Source of the DNA: Amycolatopsis sp. FBCC-B4732
Lineage (GTDB): Bacteria > Actinomycetota > Actinomycetes > Mycobacteriales > Pseudonocardiaceae
Direction of reading: 5' to 3'
Assembly: GCF_023008405.1 (NCBI RefSeq)
Contig: NZ_CP095376.1
Location: 3,124,001 to 3,188,000 of the forward strand
DNA length: 64,000 nt
Shown here: piece after piece, positions 1 to 8,771 of the stretch
Layout: every line of letters begins with the position of its first letter
Position numbering within the stretch: the stretch's first letter is position 1
Translations under genes and position numbers: made by a program
The notes under the pieces: generated by a model
Seen by the model: the letters and a program-made list of their open reading frames with translations, nothing else
What the model was told of the DNA's origin: nothing
Database searches by the model: none

Positions 1-180
1 CTGCTTGGCGTTGCGGACGCAGTGCACCCGCTGCCACTGCGCGTCACGCCACTCGGCCTCGGTCACGTCGTGCCAGCCGGGGAAGCGGCGCCAGTCGGGT
101 TCCACCAGCTCGGCGCGGGCGTACTCGTAGGGCTGGTCGAAGGCGGCGGCAGGCGTCACAGGTTCCTGGATCGCAGTCAC
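1..180 (-). CDS. kamA: Lysine 2,3-aminomutase-like protein, N-terminal fragment
   Basis: The first 60 codons of a gene that runs off the left edge. A GTG start follows AGGAGT at 185-190, four bases away. The N-terminus contains YEYARAELVEPDWRRFPGW and then EWRDAQWQRVHCVRNAKQ. From family knowledge this matches the N-terminal segment of actinobacterial KamA, a radical-SAM, PLP-dependent enzyme that converts lysine to beta-lysine. The radical-SAM CxxxCxxC motif and the PLP lysine lie outside the window, so the call rests on this segment alone. The gene is divergent from the amidohydrolase; the 131-bp gap between them must hold both promoters, but I see no convincing -35/-10 pair in it. Confidence 0.72.
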   Translation of the reverse strand, partial: MTAIQEPVTPAAAFDQPYEYARAELVEPDWRRFPGWHDVTEAEWRDAQWQRVHCVRNAKQ

Positions 181-311
181 TTGTACTCCTAGTCGTCGGG
201 AACGCGTGAAAATATCCTGTCATAACGTTCTCACGGAGTAAATCTTCCTGCCTGCTGGCATGTCTTCCCCCAGGTGCAGTAGGCCCGGCGACCAGGGGGA
301 GACTCGGGGGC

Positions 312-1907
312 GTGACGGACGAACACACGACGCTCCTGCTCGGCGGGCGCATCTACACCCCCGCCGGCCCGGACGCCACGGCCATGGCGGTCACCGGCGG
401 CACCGTGGTCTGGGTCGGCCAGGACGCCCCGGCCCGCGCCCTCCACGAAAACGCCGAGATCGTCGACCTCCAGGGCGCCTTCGTCGCCCCTGCCTTCGTC
501 GACGCCCACGTCCACGCCACCGCCACCGGACTGCACCTGACCGGCCTCGACCTCACCGGCGTCCGCGACCGCGCCGAGCTGCTCGGCCGGGTCCGCGCTG
601 CCGTCACCCCGGGCCAGGTCCTGCTCGCCCACGGCTGGGACGAGTCCGCCTGGACCGACCCGCGCCTGCCCAGCCGCGCCGAGCTCGACGACGCCGCCGC
701 CGGCGCGCCCGTCTACCTCAGCCGCGTCGATGTCCACTCCGCGCTCGTGTCCACCGCGCTGGTCGAGCTCGCCCCGGCCGCCCGCGCCGCCGACGGCTGG
801 TCGCCCGACGGCCCGCTGACCCGCGCCGCCCACCACGCCGTCCGCGCGGCCGTACGCGCCGCCATCACGCCCGGGCAGCGCGAACGCGCCCAGCGCGCGT
901 TCCTCGCCGAAGCCGCGAAGCAGGGCATCGTCAGCGTCCACGAATGCGCCGGCCCCGACATCTCCGGCGCCGACGACCTGACCGCCCTCCTCGACCTCGC
1001 CGGCCCGGACACCCCCGAGGTCGTCGGCTACTGGGGCGAGCTCGGCGCGGTGGACACCGCCAAGGCACTCGGCGCCCGCGGCCTCGCCGGTGACCTCTTC
1101 GTCGACGGTGCCCTCGGCTCCCACACCGCCGCCCTGAGCGCCCCGTACGCCGACCACACCGGCGCCGGCACGCTCTACCTCGACGCCCACCGCATCGGCG
1201 AGCACCTGGCCGCGTGCACCGAAGCCGGGCTGCAGGCCGGCTTCCACGTCATCGGCGACGCCGCCGTCGCCGAAGTGGTCGAAGGCTTCCGGCTCGCCGA
1301 GAAGGAGGTCGGGCAGCGCGCGCTCGCCGCCCGCCACCACCGCCTCGAGCACGTCGAGATGGTGACCACCGAGCAGGCGAAACTGCTGGCCGGCTGGGGC
1401 GCGGTCGCCTCGGTGCAGCCGCTGTTCGACGCGCTCTGGGGCGGCCCGGAAGGCATGTACGCCGACCGCCTCGGCCCCGATCGCGCCGCCGGGCTCAACC
1501 CCTTCTCCGCACTGGCCGCCGAAGGTGTGCTGCTGGCCTTCGGCTCCGACGCGCCGGTGACACCGCTCGACCCGTGGGGGAGCGTCCGCGCGGGCGCCTA
1601 CCACCGGACGCCGGGCGCGGGCCTGTCGCCGCGGGCGGCGTTCACCGCCCACACCCGCGCCGGGCACCGCGCGGCCGGCGTCAACGACGGCGTCACCGGC
1701 AGCCTCGTCCCGGGCGCGCCGGCGCACTACGCGATCTGGGACACCACCGACCTCGTCGTGGCCACCCCGGACAGCCGCGTGCAGCGCTGGTCCACCGACC
1801 CGCGCGCGGGTGTGCCGCCGCTGCCGAGGCTCGAACCGGACGCCGACCTCCCGCGCTGCCTGCGGACGGTCCGCGCGGGTGCGGTCCTCCACGACGCCAT
1901 CACCTAG
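312..1907 (+). CDS. YtcJ-like metal-dependent amidohydrolase
   Basis: 531 residues, starting at a GTG preceded by purine-rich GGGGGA/GGGGG. Amidohydrolase-3 family (YtcJ/N-substituted formamide deformylase type), probably cytoplasmic, hydrolysing C-N bonds in an unknown substrate. Visible metal-site elements: HVH at about 66-68 at the end of the first barrel strand, FVDGALGSH at 263-271, GFHVIGD at 310-316, LEHVEM at 345-350 and FGSDAPVTPLDPW near 410-422 with the conserved Asp. It ends 11 bp before lnt on the same strand and may be co-transcribed with it. A long open frame on the opposite strand here is a codon-bias shadow. Substrate cannot be assigned. Confidence 0.88.
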   Translation: MTDEHTTLLLGGRIYTPAGPDATAMAVTGGTVVWVGQDAPARALHENAEIVDLQGAFVAPAFVDAHVHATATGLHLTGLDLTGVRDRAELLGRVRAAVTPGQVLLAHGWDESAWTDPRLPSRAELDDAAAGAPVYLSRVDVHSALVSTALVELAPAARAADGWSPDGPLTRAAHHAVRAAVRAAITPGQRERAQRAFLAEAAKQGIVSVHECAGPDISGADDLTALLDLAGPDTPEVVGYWGELGAVDTAKALGARGLAGDLFVDGALGSHTAALSAPYADHTGAGTLYLDAHRIGEHLAACTEAGLQAGFHVIGDAAVAEVVEGFRLAEKEVGQRALAARHHRLEHVEMVTTEQAKLLAGWGAVASVQPLFDALWGGPEGMYADRLGPDRAAGLNPFSALAAEGVLLAFGSDAPVTPLDPWGSVRAGAYHRTPGAGLSPRAAFTAHTRAGHRAAGVNDGVTGSLVPGAPAHYAIWDTTDLVVATPDSRVQRWSTDPRAGVPPLPRLEPDADLPRCLRTVRAGAVLHDAIT

Positions 1908-1918
1908 AGTTCTCAGTC

Positions 1919-3532
1919 GTGGCAGTCACCGTGGCGGACCCCGAACCGGGCGCCCCGCACCAACCCCCGCGAACCCGGCGGTTCCCCCGCGCGTGGCTCC
2001 TGCGGCTGGCCGGGGCCCTGGTGTCCGGCTTCGCCTACTACCTGAGTTTCGCCCCGCGCCCGCTGTGGTGGCTCGCGCCGCTGGCGTTCGCCGGGTTCGC
2101 CCTCGTGCTGCGCGGGCGCAGCTTCCGCGGCGCGTTCGGCTACGGCTTCGCGTTCGGGTTCGTCTTCTTCCTGCCGCTGCTGACGTGGCTGCTGGACTTC
2201 CTCGGCCCGGACTTCGGCCCGTGGCCGTGGCTGGGCCTGTCGTTCGCGCTGGCGCTCTACTACGGCCTCGCGGGCGGTCTGATCACCCTCGTGGCGCGCC
2301 TGCCGCCGGCGCCGCTGTGGGGCGCGCTGGTGTTCATCGCGCTGGAGACCCCGCGCGCCTGGTTCCCCTTCGGCGGCTTCCCCTGGGGCCGGGTCGCGTT
2401 CAGCCAGCCCGAAGGCGCCTTCCTGCCGCTCGCCTCGATCGGCGGCGCCCCGCTGGTCGGCCTCGCCGTCGTCTTCACCGGCTTCTGCCTGGCCGCGCTC
2501 GCCACCCGCCTGTGGGAGACGCGCGAGGTCACCCGCCCGGCCGTCTTCGCCGCGCTCGGCACCGTGCTGCCGGTCCTCGCCGGGCTCGCGCTGTGGCCGG
2601 CGATCGGCACCGGCGCCCAGGACGGCGAACGCACCATCGCGACCGTCCAGGGCAACGCCCCCGACATCGGCCTCGCCCTGCAGGGTGAGCGGGTGCTGCT
2701 GCGGCGCAACACCATCGCCGAGAGCCAGCGGCTGCTCGACGCCGTCCGCGCCGGGAAAGTCCCCAAGCCGGACCTGGTGCTGTGGCCGGAGAGCGCCACC
2801 ACCGTCACCGGCCCCGACCCGCAGGTCGACCAGCTCGTCGCCAACTTCGGCGTCCCCGCCCTGATCGGCGCGCTCTACGAGCTGCCCGACGGGCACATCC
2901 AGAACTCCGTGATCGCCTGGGACCCGCACACCGGGCCCGGGCAGCGCTACGCGAAGCAGCAGCTGGTGCCCTTCGGCGAGTACGTGCCGGCCCGCAAGCT
3001 CGCCGAGCTCGTCACGCCGTTCCTCGACGCCGAGACCGTCGACATGCTCCCCGGCGACGGCGCCAACCAGACGCTGGCCGTCGCGGGCACCAAGGTCGGC
3101 GTGTTCGTCTGCTACGAGGCCGCGTTCGACTACCCGGCCCGCGACGCGGTGCGCGACGGCGCCGAGGTGCTCGTGGTGCCGACGAACAACGCCTGGTACG
3201 GCGAGAGCGAGATGAGCGTGCAGCAGCTGGCCATGTCCCGGCTGCGGGCGGTCGAGCACGGCCGGGCGGTCGTGGTGTCCGCCGTCTCAGGGGTGAGCGC
3301 GATCGTCGCGCCCGACGGGACGGTGACCAGCTCAACGGGCCTTTTCACCGCGGATTCCCTGGTCGGGCGCGTCCCGCTCCGGACGCAGACTACGCTGTCG
3401 GATCGACTCGGTGCGTGGACGGAGTACGGGCTGCTGGCACTGGCGATCGCCGGGGTGGCCGGCGGGCTCGTACTCCGTTTTCGCACCCGGCGCGCGAGCG
3501 CCGGCACGGCAGCAGGGGAAGCGGCGGACTGA
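1919..3532 (+). CDS. lnt: Apolipoprotein N-acyltransferase
   Basis: 537 residues from the GTG at 1919 (GTG 1931 is an alternative). Lnt adds the third acyl chain to lipoproteins at the outer face of the cytoplasmic membrane. The first ~230 residues hold about six hydrophobic segments. A nitrilase-type domain follows with the expected catalytic triad: Glu291 in LWPESATT, Lys346 in [12 protein letters not shown], Cys398 in [10 protein letters not shown] last hydrophobic segment near 505-525 ends in a basic tail. Immediately downstream is ppm1; in Mycobacterium tuberculosis the two activities are fused in one protein (Ppm1), whereas here they are separate genes, as in M. smegmatis Ppm2/Ppm1. Confidence 0.93.
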   Translation: MAVTVADPEPGAPHQPPRTRRFPRAWLLRLAGALVSGFAYYLSFAPRPLWWLAPLAFAGFALVLRGRSFRGAFGYGFAFGFVFFLPLLTWLLDFLGPDFGPWPWLGLSFALALYYGLAGGLITLVARLPPAPLWGALVFIALETPRAWFPFGGFPWGRVAFSQPEGAFLPLASIGGAPLVGLAVVFTGFCLAALATRLWETREVTRPAVFAALGTVLPVLAGLALWPAIGTGAQDGERTIATVQGNAPDIGLALQGERVLLRRNTIAESQRLLDAVRAGKVPKPDLVLWPESATTVTGPDPQVDQLVANFGVPALIGALYELPDGHIQNSVIAWDPHTGPGQRYAKQQLVPFGEYVPARKLAELVTPFLDAETVDMLPGDGANQTLAVAGTKVGVFVCYEAAFDYPARDAVRDGAEVLVVPTNNAWYGESEMSVQQLAMSRLRAVEHGRAVVVSAVSGVSAIVAPDGTVTSSTGLFTADSLVGRVPLRTQTTLSDRLGAWTEYGLLALAIAGVAGGLVLRFRTRRASAGTAAGEAAD

Positions 3533-3558
3533 CCGCCGCGGATATCGGAGGAGCACGG

Positions 3559-4326
3559 ATGTCGCAGGCGCCGCGGGGGGCCCGGGAAATCGATCCGGTG
3601 CTGGTGGTGATCCCGACGTACAACGAACGGGAAAACCTCGGCCCGATCCTGGATCGCTTGCACAAGGTACTCCCGGACGTGCACGTGCTCGTGGTGGACG
3701 ACGGCAGCCCGGACGGCACCGGCGAGCTGGCCGACGAGCGCGCGGCCGCGAACGACCACGTCCACGTGCTGCACCGCACCGAAAAGGCCGGCCTCGGCGC
3801 CGCCTACATCGCCGGGTTCCGCTGGGGCCTGGCACGCGAGTACAACACGATCGTCGAGATGGACGCCGACGGCTCGCACGCGCCGGAGGACCTGCCGCGC
3901 CTGCTGGACGCCGTCGGGGACGCCGACCTGGCGATCGGCTCCCGGTACGTGCCGGGCGGCGCCGTGGTGAACTGGCCGCTCAACCGCCAGGTCCTCTCCC
4001 GCGGCGCGAACGTCTACTCGCAGCTCGCGCTGGGCATGCGCGTGCGGGACATCACCGCCGGGTTCCGCGCCTACCGCCGTCCGGTGCTGGAGAAGCTGGC
4101 CCTCGACGAGGTCAACTCGCACGGCTACTGCTTCCAGATCGACCTGACCGTGCGCACGGCCGACGCGGGCTTCGAGATCGTCGAGGTGCCGATCACGTTC
4201 ACCGAGCGCGAGATCGGCGAGTCGAAGATGAGCGGCTCGATCATCCGCGAGGCGTTCCTGCGGGTGGCGAAGTGGGGCGTGGAGCGGCGCTGGCACCAGG
4301 TGCGGCGGCTGGTCAAGCGCGGCTGA
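3559..4326 (+). CDS. ppm1: Polyprenyl-phosphomannose synthase
   Basis: 255 residues, ATG preceded by GGAGGAGC at a good distance; the frame is open far upstream but that part overlaps lnt. GT2/DPM1-type enzyme transferring mannose from GDP-mannose to polyprenyl phosphate on the cytoplasmic side of the membrane. Motifs: [12 protein letters not shown] (16-27), [11 protein letters not shown] (45-55), the metal/nucleotide site MDADGSH (101-107), IGSRYVPGG, and a C-terminal [10 protein letters not shown]. There are no C-terminal membrane helices, so membrane contact probably goes through Lnt or lipid. Its product is the donor for MptB-type mannosyltransferases, and an mptB-like gene lies at 57961-59505. 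It overlaps the convergent methyltransferase by 14 bp. Confidence 0.93.
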   Translation: MSQAPRGAREIDPVLVVIPTYNERENLGPILDRLHKVLPDVHVLVVDDGSPDGTGELADERAAANDHVHVLHRTEKAGLGAAYIAGFRWGLAREYNTIVEMDADGSHAPEDLPRLLDAVGDADLAIGSRYVPGGAVVNWPLNRQVLSRGANVYSQLALGMRVRDITAGFRAYRRPVLEKLALDEVNSHGYCFQIDLTVRTADAGFEIVEVPITFTEREIGESKMSGSIIREAFLRVAKWGVERRWHQVRRLVKRG

Positions 4327-5065
4327 GCCGCGCGGTCACGAGCCACGTCCGGGCCCCGAGGAGCACGCCTTCGGGGGTTTCGTGCGCGGCGAAGGCGTCC
4401 CGCAGGCGCGTCACGGCGTGTTCGTCGCCGTCGGGGAGCAGCTGCTTGACGTCGAGCAGGCCAAGCGCGAACTCGGTCGCCGTGGCGGCGTCCGGGCCGT
4501 AGCAGACCGGTTCGCGCAGTGCGGTGAACTCGACGCCGGTGAAGCCGGCGCCTTCGAGCAGCGCCCGGGTGCGGCCGGGGTCGCCGAGGGAGAAGTGCGG
4601 CCCGGGCGGCGGTGGCTCGGCGCCCGGGGCCAGCGCGTCGCGCAGCAGCGAGTACCACTCGTTGCGGTCGCGGTCCTGCCACACGAGCAGCACCAGGCGG
4701 CCGCCGGGACGCAGCGCGCGGGCGAGGTTGGCGAAGGCCGCGGGCGGGTCGGGGAAGAACATCGCGCCGAACCGGGACAGCACGACGTCGAACGCGGCCG
4801 CCGGGAACGGGTGCGTCTGGACGTAGGCGACCTCGAACGCCGCGCCGCCGAGCTCGCGGGCCTTGGCGATGGCCGGCGCGGAGAGGTCGACGCCGAGCGC
4901 GTTCGCGCCCGCCGCGGCGGCTTCACGCGTGGACTCACCGGTGCCGCAGCCGACGTCGAGGACGTCTTCGCCGGGCCGGACGGCGGCCACCGCCCGGAAC
5001 CGCTCGTTGTGCCTGCGGACCTCCTCGTCGAAGATCGCCGCGAACCGGGCCCGGTGTGCACTCAC
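4313..5065 (-). CDS. Class I SAM-dependent methyltransferase
   Basis: 250 residues from a GTG start. Motif [10 protein letters not shown] sits at about 36-44, followed by an acidic strand end [14 protein letters not shown] and the post-motif region [16 protein letters not shown], typical of the UbiE/COQ5-like Methyltransf_11 fold. The substrate is unknown. The gene converges on ppm1 with a 14-bp overlap and is divergent from the PIG-L gene, whose start is 35 bp away; a shared promoter region must lie in that short gap. Confidence 0.85.
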   Translation of the reverse strand: MSAHRARFAAIFDEEVRRHNERFRAVAAVRPGEDVLDVGCGTGESTREAAAAGANALGVDLSAPAIAKARELGGAAFEVAYVQTHPFPAAAFDVVLSRFGAMFFPDPPAAFANLARALRPGGRLVLLVWQDRDRNEWYSLLRDALAPGAEPPPPGPHFSLGDPGRTRALLEGAGFTGVEFTALREPVCYGPDAATATEFALGLLDVKQLLPDGDEHAVTRLRDAFAAHETPEGVLLGARTWLVTARLSRA

Positions 5066-5100
5066 GTCGTCTTCTCCCGTTCTGGGCCATCATGGGGCCG

Positions 5101-5895
5101 ATGACGACCATCGTGGCCTTCCACGCCCACGCTGACGACCCCGTGCTGCTCAGCGGCGGCACCCTGGCCCGGGCCGCGGCCGACGGGCACCGGGTGGTGG
5201 TCGTCGTGGCCACCGACGGCATGGTCGCCGAGCACCCGACACCCCGCTGGGGTGAGCTGGAGGCCGCGGCGGCCATCCTCGGCGTGCGGCGCGTCGTGCA
5301 CCTGGGGTACGCCGACAGCGGGCACGGGCCGGAGCTGTACCCGGACCCACCCGGCCGGCAGCGCTTCGCCCGCGCGGACACCGAGGAAGCCGCGCACCGG
5401 CTCGCGGCCCTGCTGCACGAGGAGCGGGCCGACCTGCTGCTCGGCTACGACGCCCACGGCGGCTACGGCCACCCCGACCACGTCAAGGTGCACGAAGTGG
5501 CGCGGCGGGCGGCCCGGCTGACCGGGACCCGGCTGCTGGAGGCCACGCTGCCCCGCGACTTCGCGCTGCGGTTCGTCCGGGTGCTGCGGGCGCTGCGGAT
5601 CCCGTTCCGGTACGACGCCGAGGCGCTCGAGCACGCCTACAGCCCGGGTGCGGCCGTCACCCACCGCTTCGACGTCCGGCGCTTCGCCGGGCGCAAGCAG
5701 GCGGCGCTCGCCGCGCACGTGTCCGACGTCCGCGGTCCCGGGCGGCTCTCGGCGGTGCTGCGGCTGCTCGTGTGGCTGCCGGCACCGCTGTTCGCGGTGG
5801 TCGCGGGCCGTGAGTGGTTCGCCGAGGTCACGCCCGCAGGATCGGCACCCCGAGGTCTGCAAGTTCCTGCACGTTCTGGTCGGCGGAGTCGGTGA
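5101..5895 (+). CDS. PIG-L family deacetylase
   Basis: 264 residues from ATG 5101 (ATG 5092 is also in frame). Zinc-dependent de-N-acetylase fold of the MshB/Mca/PIG-L family. The first zinc motif reads HADDP at 10-14 instead of the usual HPDDE; the metal/base residues H10, D12 and D13 are kept. The second motif is HPDH at 124-127 within GGYGHPDHVKVH. Family members act on GlcNAc-inositol, mycothiol conjugates or antibiotics; the substrate here is not evident. It ends 68 bp inside the convergent DeoR gene, an unusually long tail overlap, so the last ~20 residues may be a non-conserved extension. Confidence 0.85.
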   Translation: MTTIVAFHAHADDPVLLSGGTLARAAADGHRVVVVVATDGMVAEHPTPRWGELEAAAAILGVRRVVHLGYADSGHGPELYPDPPGRQRFARADTEEAAHRLAALLHEERADLLLGYDAHGGYGHPDHVKVHEVARRAARLTGTRLLEATLPRDFALRFVRVLRALRIPFRYDAEALEHAYSPGAAVTHRFDVRRFAGRKQAALAAHVSDVRGPGRLSAVLRLLVWLPAPLFAVVAGREWFAEVTPAGSAPRGLQVPARSGRRSR

Positions 5896-6577
5896 TCACA
5901 CCGGCGACGTCGGCGAAGGGCAGGACGGGGAACCGCGACGCCGCGCCGATCTTCTCGGCGTTGGCCAGGACGTAGGTGTCGGCCGCGCGGCGGGCCAGGG
6001 TGCGTTTCATCGCGGCTTCGTCGGCGTCGCCGGTGGTGAGCCCGGCCTCGGGGTGCACGCCGGTCACGCCGAGCAGGAAGACGTCGGCGCTGATCGCCTG
6101 GGCGGCCTCGGCCGCGGCGGCGCCGCAGGTGACGGCGGAGTGCCGGAACAGCCGCCCGCCGAGCAGGAAGACCTCGACGCCGGGGTGCTCGAGCAGCGCG
6201 ACGGCGACGGTCGGGCTGTGGGTGACGACGGTGGCCTCGAGGTCGCGGGGGAGGGCGTTGGCGACGGCGAGGGTGGTGGTGCCGCCGTCGAGGATGACGG
6301 TCGACCCGGGCCGGACCAGCCCGGCGGCGACCGCGGCGACCCGGTCCTTGCCGGCCACGGCGATGGCGGTGCGGCCGGCGTAGTCGGCGAGCGCGGGGGA
6401 GACGGGCAGCGCCCCGCCGTAGACACGCTGGCACAGCCCGGCCGCGGCCAGGTCGCGCAGGTCCCGCCGGATGCTGTCCTCGGAGACCCCGAGCTCGGCC
6501 GCGACGTCCTTCGCCAGCACCTTGCCCTCACCCGCCAGCCGGGCGAGCAGCAGTTCACGGCGTTCCCCGACCAGCAT
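5828..6577 (-). CDS. DeoR/GlpR-family transcriptional regulator
   Basis: 249 residues; ATG with a strong AGGAGG eight bases upstream. The N-terminal winged helix covers about residues 5-55 (LVGERRELLLARLAGEG, then ELGVSEDSIRRDLRDL). The C-terminal DeoRC sugar-phosphate sensor is recognisable from VILDGGTTTLAVANAL and VFLLGGRLFRHSAVTCG. Such repressors usually sense phosphorylated sugars. The gene is divergent from the nudK-like gene across only 48 bp, which suggests control of that gene and of itself. Confidence 0.88.
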   Translation of the reverse strand: MLVGERRELLLARLAGEGKVLAKDVAAELGVSEDSIRRDLRDLAAAGLCQRVYGGALPVSPALADYAGRTAIAVAGKDRVAAVAAGLVRPGSTVILDGGTTTLAVANALPRDLEATVVTHSPTVAVALLEHPGVEVFLLGGRLFRHSAVTCGAAAAEAAQAISADVFLLGVTGVHPEAGLTTGDADEAAMKRTLARRAADTYVLANAEKIGAASRFPVLPFADVAGVITDSADQNVQELADLGVPILRA

Positions 6578-6589
6578 GCACGGTCCTCC

Positions 6590-6619
6590 TTGTTTCTTCC
6601 GAGTCATGCACATTATGGT
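6590..6619 (+). promoter_or_regulatory. Candidate promoter of the nudK-like gene (leaderless)
   Basis: TTGTTT (6590-6595), an 18-bp spacer and TATGGT (6614-6619), with six bases to the ATG at 6626. The transcript would start at or next to the start codon, consistent with no visible ribosome binding site. The site lies in the 48-bp DeoR/nudK gap, so DeoR binding here could block both genes. Inferred from sequence only. Confidence 0.5.
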
Positions 6620-6625
6620 CGCGAC

Positions 6626-7258
6626 ATGACCTCTTCGACAAGCCCGGCCCGCAACCCGCGCGTCCGGGTCACCGACGTCGAGCTGCTGTCCTCGGCCTGG
6701 TACGTCCTGCGCCGCACGACGTTCGACTTCCAGCACCGCGACGGCCGCTGGACGACCGAGCAGCGCGAGACCTACGACCGCGGCAACGGCGCCACGGTGC
6801 TGCTGTACGACCCGGCGGGCGGCACGGTGCTGCTCACCCGCCAGTTCCGCTACCCGGTCTACGTCAACGACCACCCGGACGGCATGTTCCTGGAGACGGC
6901 CGCGGGCCTGCTGGACACCGACGACCCGGAGACGGCGATCCGCCGCGAGGCCCAGGAGGAGACGGGCGTCCGCATCGGCGCGCTGGAGCACGTGTTCGAC
7001 GTCTACACGAGCCCGGGCTCGGTCACCGAGCGCCTGCACTGCTACGCGGCCCCGTACGACCCGGCCGACCGCGGCGCGGGTGGCGGGATCGCGGCGGAGG
7101 GGGAGGACATCGAGGTGGTGGAGCTGCGGTTCGAGGACGCGCTGAAGATGATCGGCACGGGGGAGATCGCCGACGCGAAGACGATCATGCTCCTGCAGTG
7201 GGCGGCACTGGCCGGCCCGTTCAGCGCGAGCGGGTCCCGGCGGCGAGCAACGTCATGA
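6626..7258 (+). CDS. nudK: NudK-type NUDIX hydrolase (GDP-mannose pyrophosphatase-like)
   Basis: 210 residues. The NUDIX box AGLLDTDDPETAIRREAQEE begins near residue 93 and ends REAQEETGV. Flanking segments YDRGNGATVLLYD, VLLTRQFRYPVYVN, FDVYTSPGSVTE and EDIEVVEL follow E. coli NudK, which hydrolyses GDP-mannose to mannose-1-phosphate and GMP. That would tie it to GDP-mannose supply for Ppm1 2.3 kb away, but ADP-ribose hydrolysis by relatives is an alternative. No Shine-Dalgarno is seen; see the promoter at 6590. The stop codon lies in a short repeat, followed by a strong terminator hairpin. Confidence 0.82.
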   Translation: MTSSTSPARNPRVRVTDVELLSSAWYVLRRTTFDFQHRDGRWTTEQRETYDRGNGATVLLYDPAGGTVLLTRQFRYPVYVNDHPDGMFLETAAGLLDTDDPETAIRREAQEETGVRIGALEHVFDVYTSPGSVTERLHCYAAPYDPADRGAGGGIAAEGEDIEVVELRFEDALKMIGTGEIADAKTIMLLQWAALAGPFSASGSRRRATS

Positions 7259-7300
7259 AAGGGTCGTTCACCTCGCCGGACGCGGTGAAAGGGTCGTTCA
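7256..7300. repeat. Two direct copies of TGAAAGGGTCGTTCA
   Basis: The 15-mer TGAAAGGGTCGTTCA occurs at 7256-7270 and again at 7286-7300, thirty bases apart. The first copy contributes the stop codon of the upstream gene. They sit just before the terminator hairpin at 7338. The function is unknown; a related TGAA-rich motif is in the hairpin at 49013. Confidence 0.7.
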
Positions 7301-7337
7301 TGACATCCGGGCCCGGCGCGCTGAGGTCCGGGTAGGT

Positions 7338-7374
7338 GAAAGGCCCCCGCGGGGGGAGGTCGCGGGGGCCTTTC
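7338..7374. terminator. Bidirectional intrinsic-type terminator between nudK and rbpA
   Basis: A perfect 13-bp stem, GAAAGGCCCCCGC paired with GCGGGGGCCTTTC, with an 11-base loop. It lies between two converging genes. The AAAGG/CCTTT edge gives a short T-run on each strand. Confidence 0.85.
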
Positions 7375-7411
7375 CGTCGTGGTGGTCGCGGTTGCTACGG
7401 GCTGAACGGGA

Positions 7412-7759
7412 CTACGCGGACCGGGAGGTCCGGCGACCCTTCAGCTCGGCGAGACGTTCGTTGAGCAGGTCCTCGAGCTCGGGGATCGTGCGCCGTTCCA
7501 GCAGCATGTCCCAGTGGGTGCGCGGCGGCTTGACCTTCTTCTGCTCGGGCTGCCCACCGTCGACGATCTCCGATTCGCTGCCGTGCAGGCGGCACTCCCA
7601 GACCGTCGGGATCTCGGCGTCGTCGGAGAACGGCACCTCGAACTCGTGGTTCTTCGGGCATGCGTAACGCACGGTGCGGCGTGGAGCGAGGTCGTGGTTG
7701 CGGTCGGTCTCGTAGCTGACCGCTCCCAGCCGGCTTCCACGAAGAACACGGTCGGCCAT
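7412..7759 (-). CDS. rbpA: RNA polymerase-binding protein RbpA
   Basis: 115 residues; ATG with GAAAGGA upstream. RbpA binds the housekeeping sigma factor and core RNA polymerase and stabilises open complexes. The sequence shows the N-terminal tail MADRVLRGSRLGAVSYETDR, the core domain starting RRTVRYACPKNHEF with a later WECRLHG (cysteines in positions that coordinate zinc in Streptomyces RbpA), the basic linker PEQKKVKPPRTHWDMLLERR, and the C-terminal sigma-interaction helix IPELEDLLNERLAELKGRR. It has its own sigma-R-type promoter 57 bp upstream. In M. tuberculosis rbpA is also adjacent to ppm1, so this neighbourhood is conserved. Confidence 0.96.
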   Translation of the reverse strand: MADRVLRGSRLGAVSYETDRNHDLAPRRTVRYACPKNHEFEVPFSDDAEIPTVWECRLHGSESEIVDGGQPEQKKVKPPRTHWDMLLERRTIPELEDLLNERLAELKGRRTSRSA

Positions 7760-7815
7760 AGTGGGGTCCTTTCAGTCAGCTCCGGGGTGGAGCCAGGGTG
7801 ATGCTCACCCTATGC

Positions 7816-7841
7816 AACGACTCAGGGCCCCCGGGGATTCC
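7816..7841 (-). promoter_or_regulatory. Sigma-R-type promoter of rbpA
   Basis: On the minus strand GGAAT (7837-7841) is followed by exactly 18 bases and GTT (7816-7818). This is the GGAAT-N18-GTT consensus of Streptomyces SigR / mycobacterial SigH promoters. Streptomyces rbpA is known to have a SigR-dependent promoter, so thiol-oxidative induction is likely here too. The predicted leader is about 50 nt before the ATG at 7759. Confidence 0.85.
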
Positions 7842-7985
7842 CGGGAGACCATGTCGTTGCTCACGATGAGCTGCGTCACCCGCCGGCATCAGCTTCCTCT
7901 AGTAGGAGGCGTTTCGCGCTCCGGCGTGACGTCAATACGGCCTTCTTAGTGCTGATATCCCCCGGATGGGCTACTGGGGCCTGAC

Positions 7986-8750
7986 TCAGGTCAACCGTAA
8001 CTGACCGTGATGAGCAGTAACCGGCCCCAAGTCACCCGATCGAAAGTGGCGGCGACACAATACCTGATAACGCACCGTAGCGAATTCGGCCTCAAATCGT
8101 GCTGAAGCTGAAGTTTCAACTACGGATTGTTCGGTATCTGCCACCACGACGGTATCGCCTTCCCGCACGACCTCGCCGTCGACCACCCTCGCGTTGAACC
8201 GCCCGGGCAGCCCGCACCAGCACAGCACCTCCACCTGGACCGGCTGCAGCTCGTCCGCCAATTCGAACAGACGAGCGGCTCCCGGGAACAGCCGGCTCCG
8301 GAAGTCCGTCGCGATCCCGAAGCAGTACACGTCGATCTCGACCTCGTCGGCCAGCTCCGCCAGCTGGTCGACCTGGGCGGGGGAGAGGAACTGCGCCTCG
8401 TCCACCACCACGTAGTCCACGTGCTGCCCGCGCGCCCACTCCTGCCGGACCAGGTCCCGCACGTCGGTCTCTTCGACGACCTCCACCGCCTGCCGCGTCA
8501 GCCCGATCCGGCTCGAGATCTGCGGCGCGCCCGAACGGTCGTGGCGCACCAGGATCAGGCCACGCCGCCCCTGCCGGGCGTGGTTGTGGTCGATCTGCAG
8601 CGCGAGCGTCGACTTCCCGCAGTCCATCGGCCCGTAGCAGAACTTCAGCCTGCCCACCGGCGGCGTCCCGCGGCGCGAACCGGCCGCGGGGACCGACGAC
8701 AGGGCGTCCGTGGGGTCGGGGCCGGCGGCCCGGTCGTTCACAAAGGTCAC
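7986..8750 (-). CDS. tdk: Thymidine kinase (type II)
   Basis: 254 residues; GTG start (a second GTG lies nine bases further in). ATP-dependent phosphorylation of thymidine in the salvage pathway. The P-loop GPMDCGKST is at 40-48, Walker-B-like VVVDEAQF at 114-121, and the zinc lasso residues are C177, C179, C232 and H235 (LCWCGLPGRFNAR and YQVLCRRHF). The usual family length is ~190-220, so there is an N-terminal extension of ~30 residues rich in Pro/Ala and of unclear reality. It lies upstream of rbpA in the same direction, with a 226-bp gap that contains the rbpA promoter. Confidence 0.9.
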   Translation of the reverse strand: MTFVNDRAAGPDPTDALSSVPAAGSRRGTPPVGRLKFCYGPMDCGKSTLALQIDHNHARQGRRGLILVRHDRSGAPQISSRIGLTRQAVEVVEETDVRDLVRQEWARGQHVDYVVVDEAQFLSPAQVDQLAELADEVEIDVYCFGIATDFRSRLFPGAARLFELADELQPVQVEVLCWCGLPGRFNARVVDGEVVREGDTVVVADTEQSVVETSASARFEAEFATVRYQVLCRRHFRSGDLGPVTAHHGQLRLT

Positions 8751-8771
8751 GACCGTCGACCCTATCGGGGC

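Noticed and set aside
231..1892. 553-residue open frame antisense to the amidohydrolase
   Set aside because: Low-complexity Gly/Ala/Val/Arg protein without motifs; the plus strand has a complete amidohydrolase. It is a GC-bias shadow.
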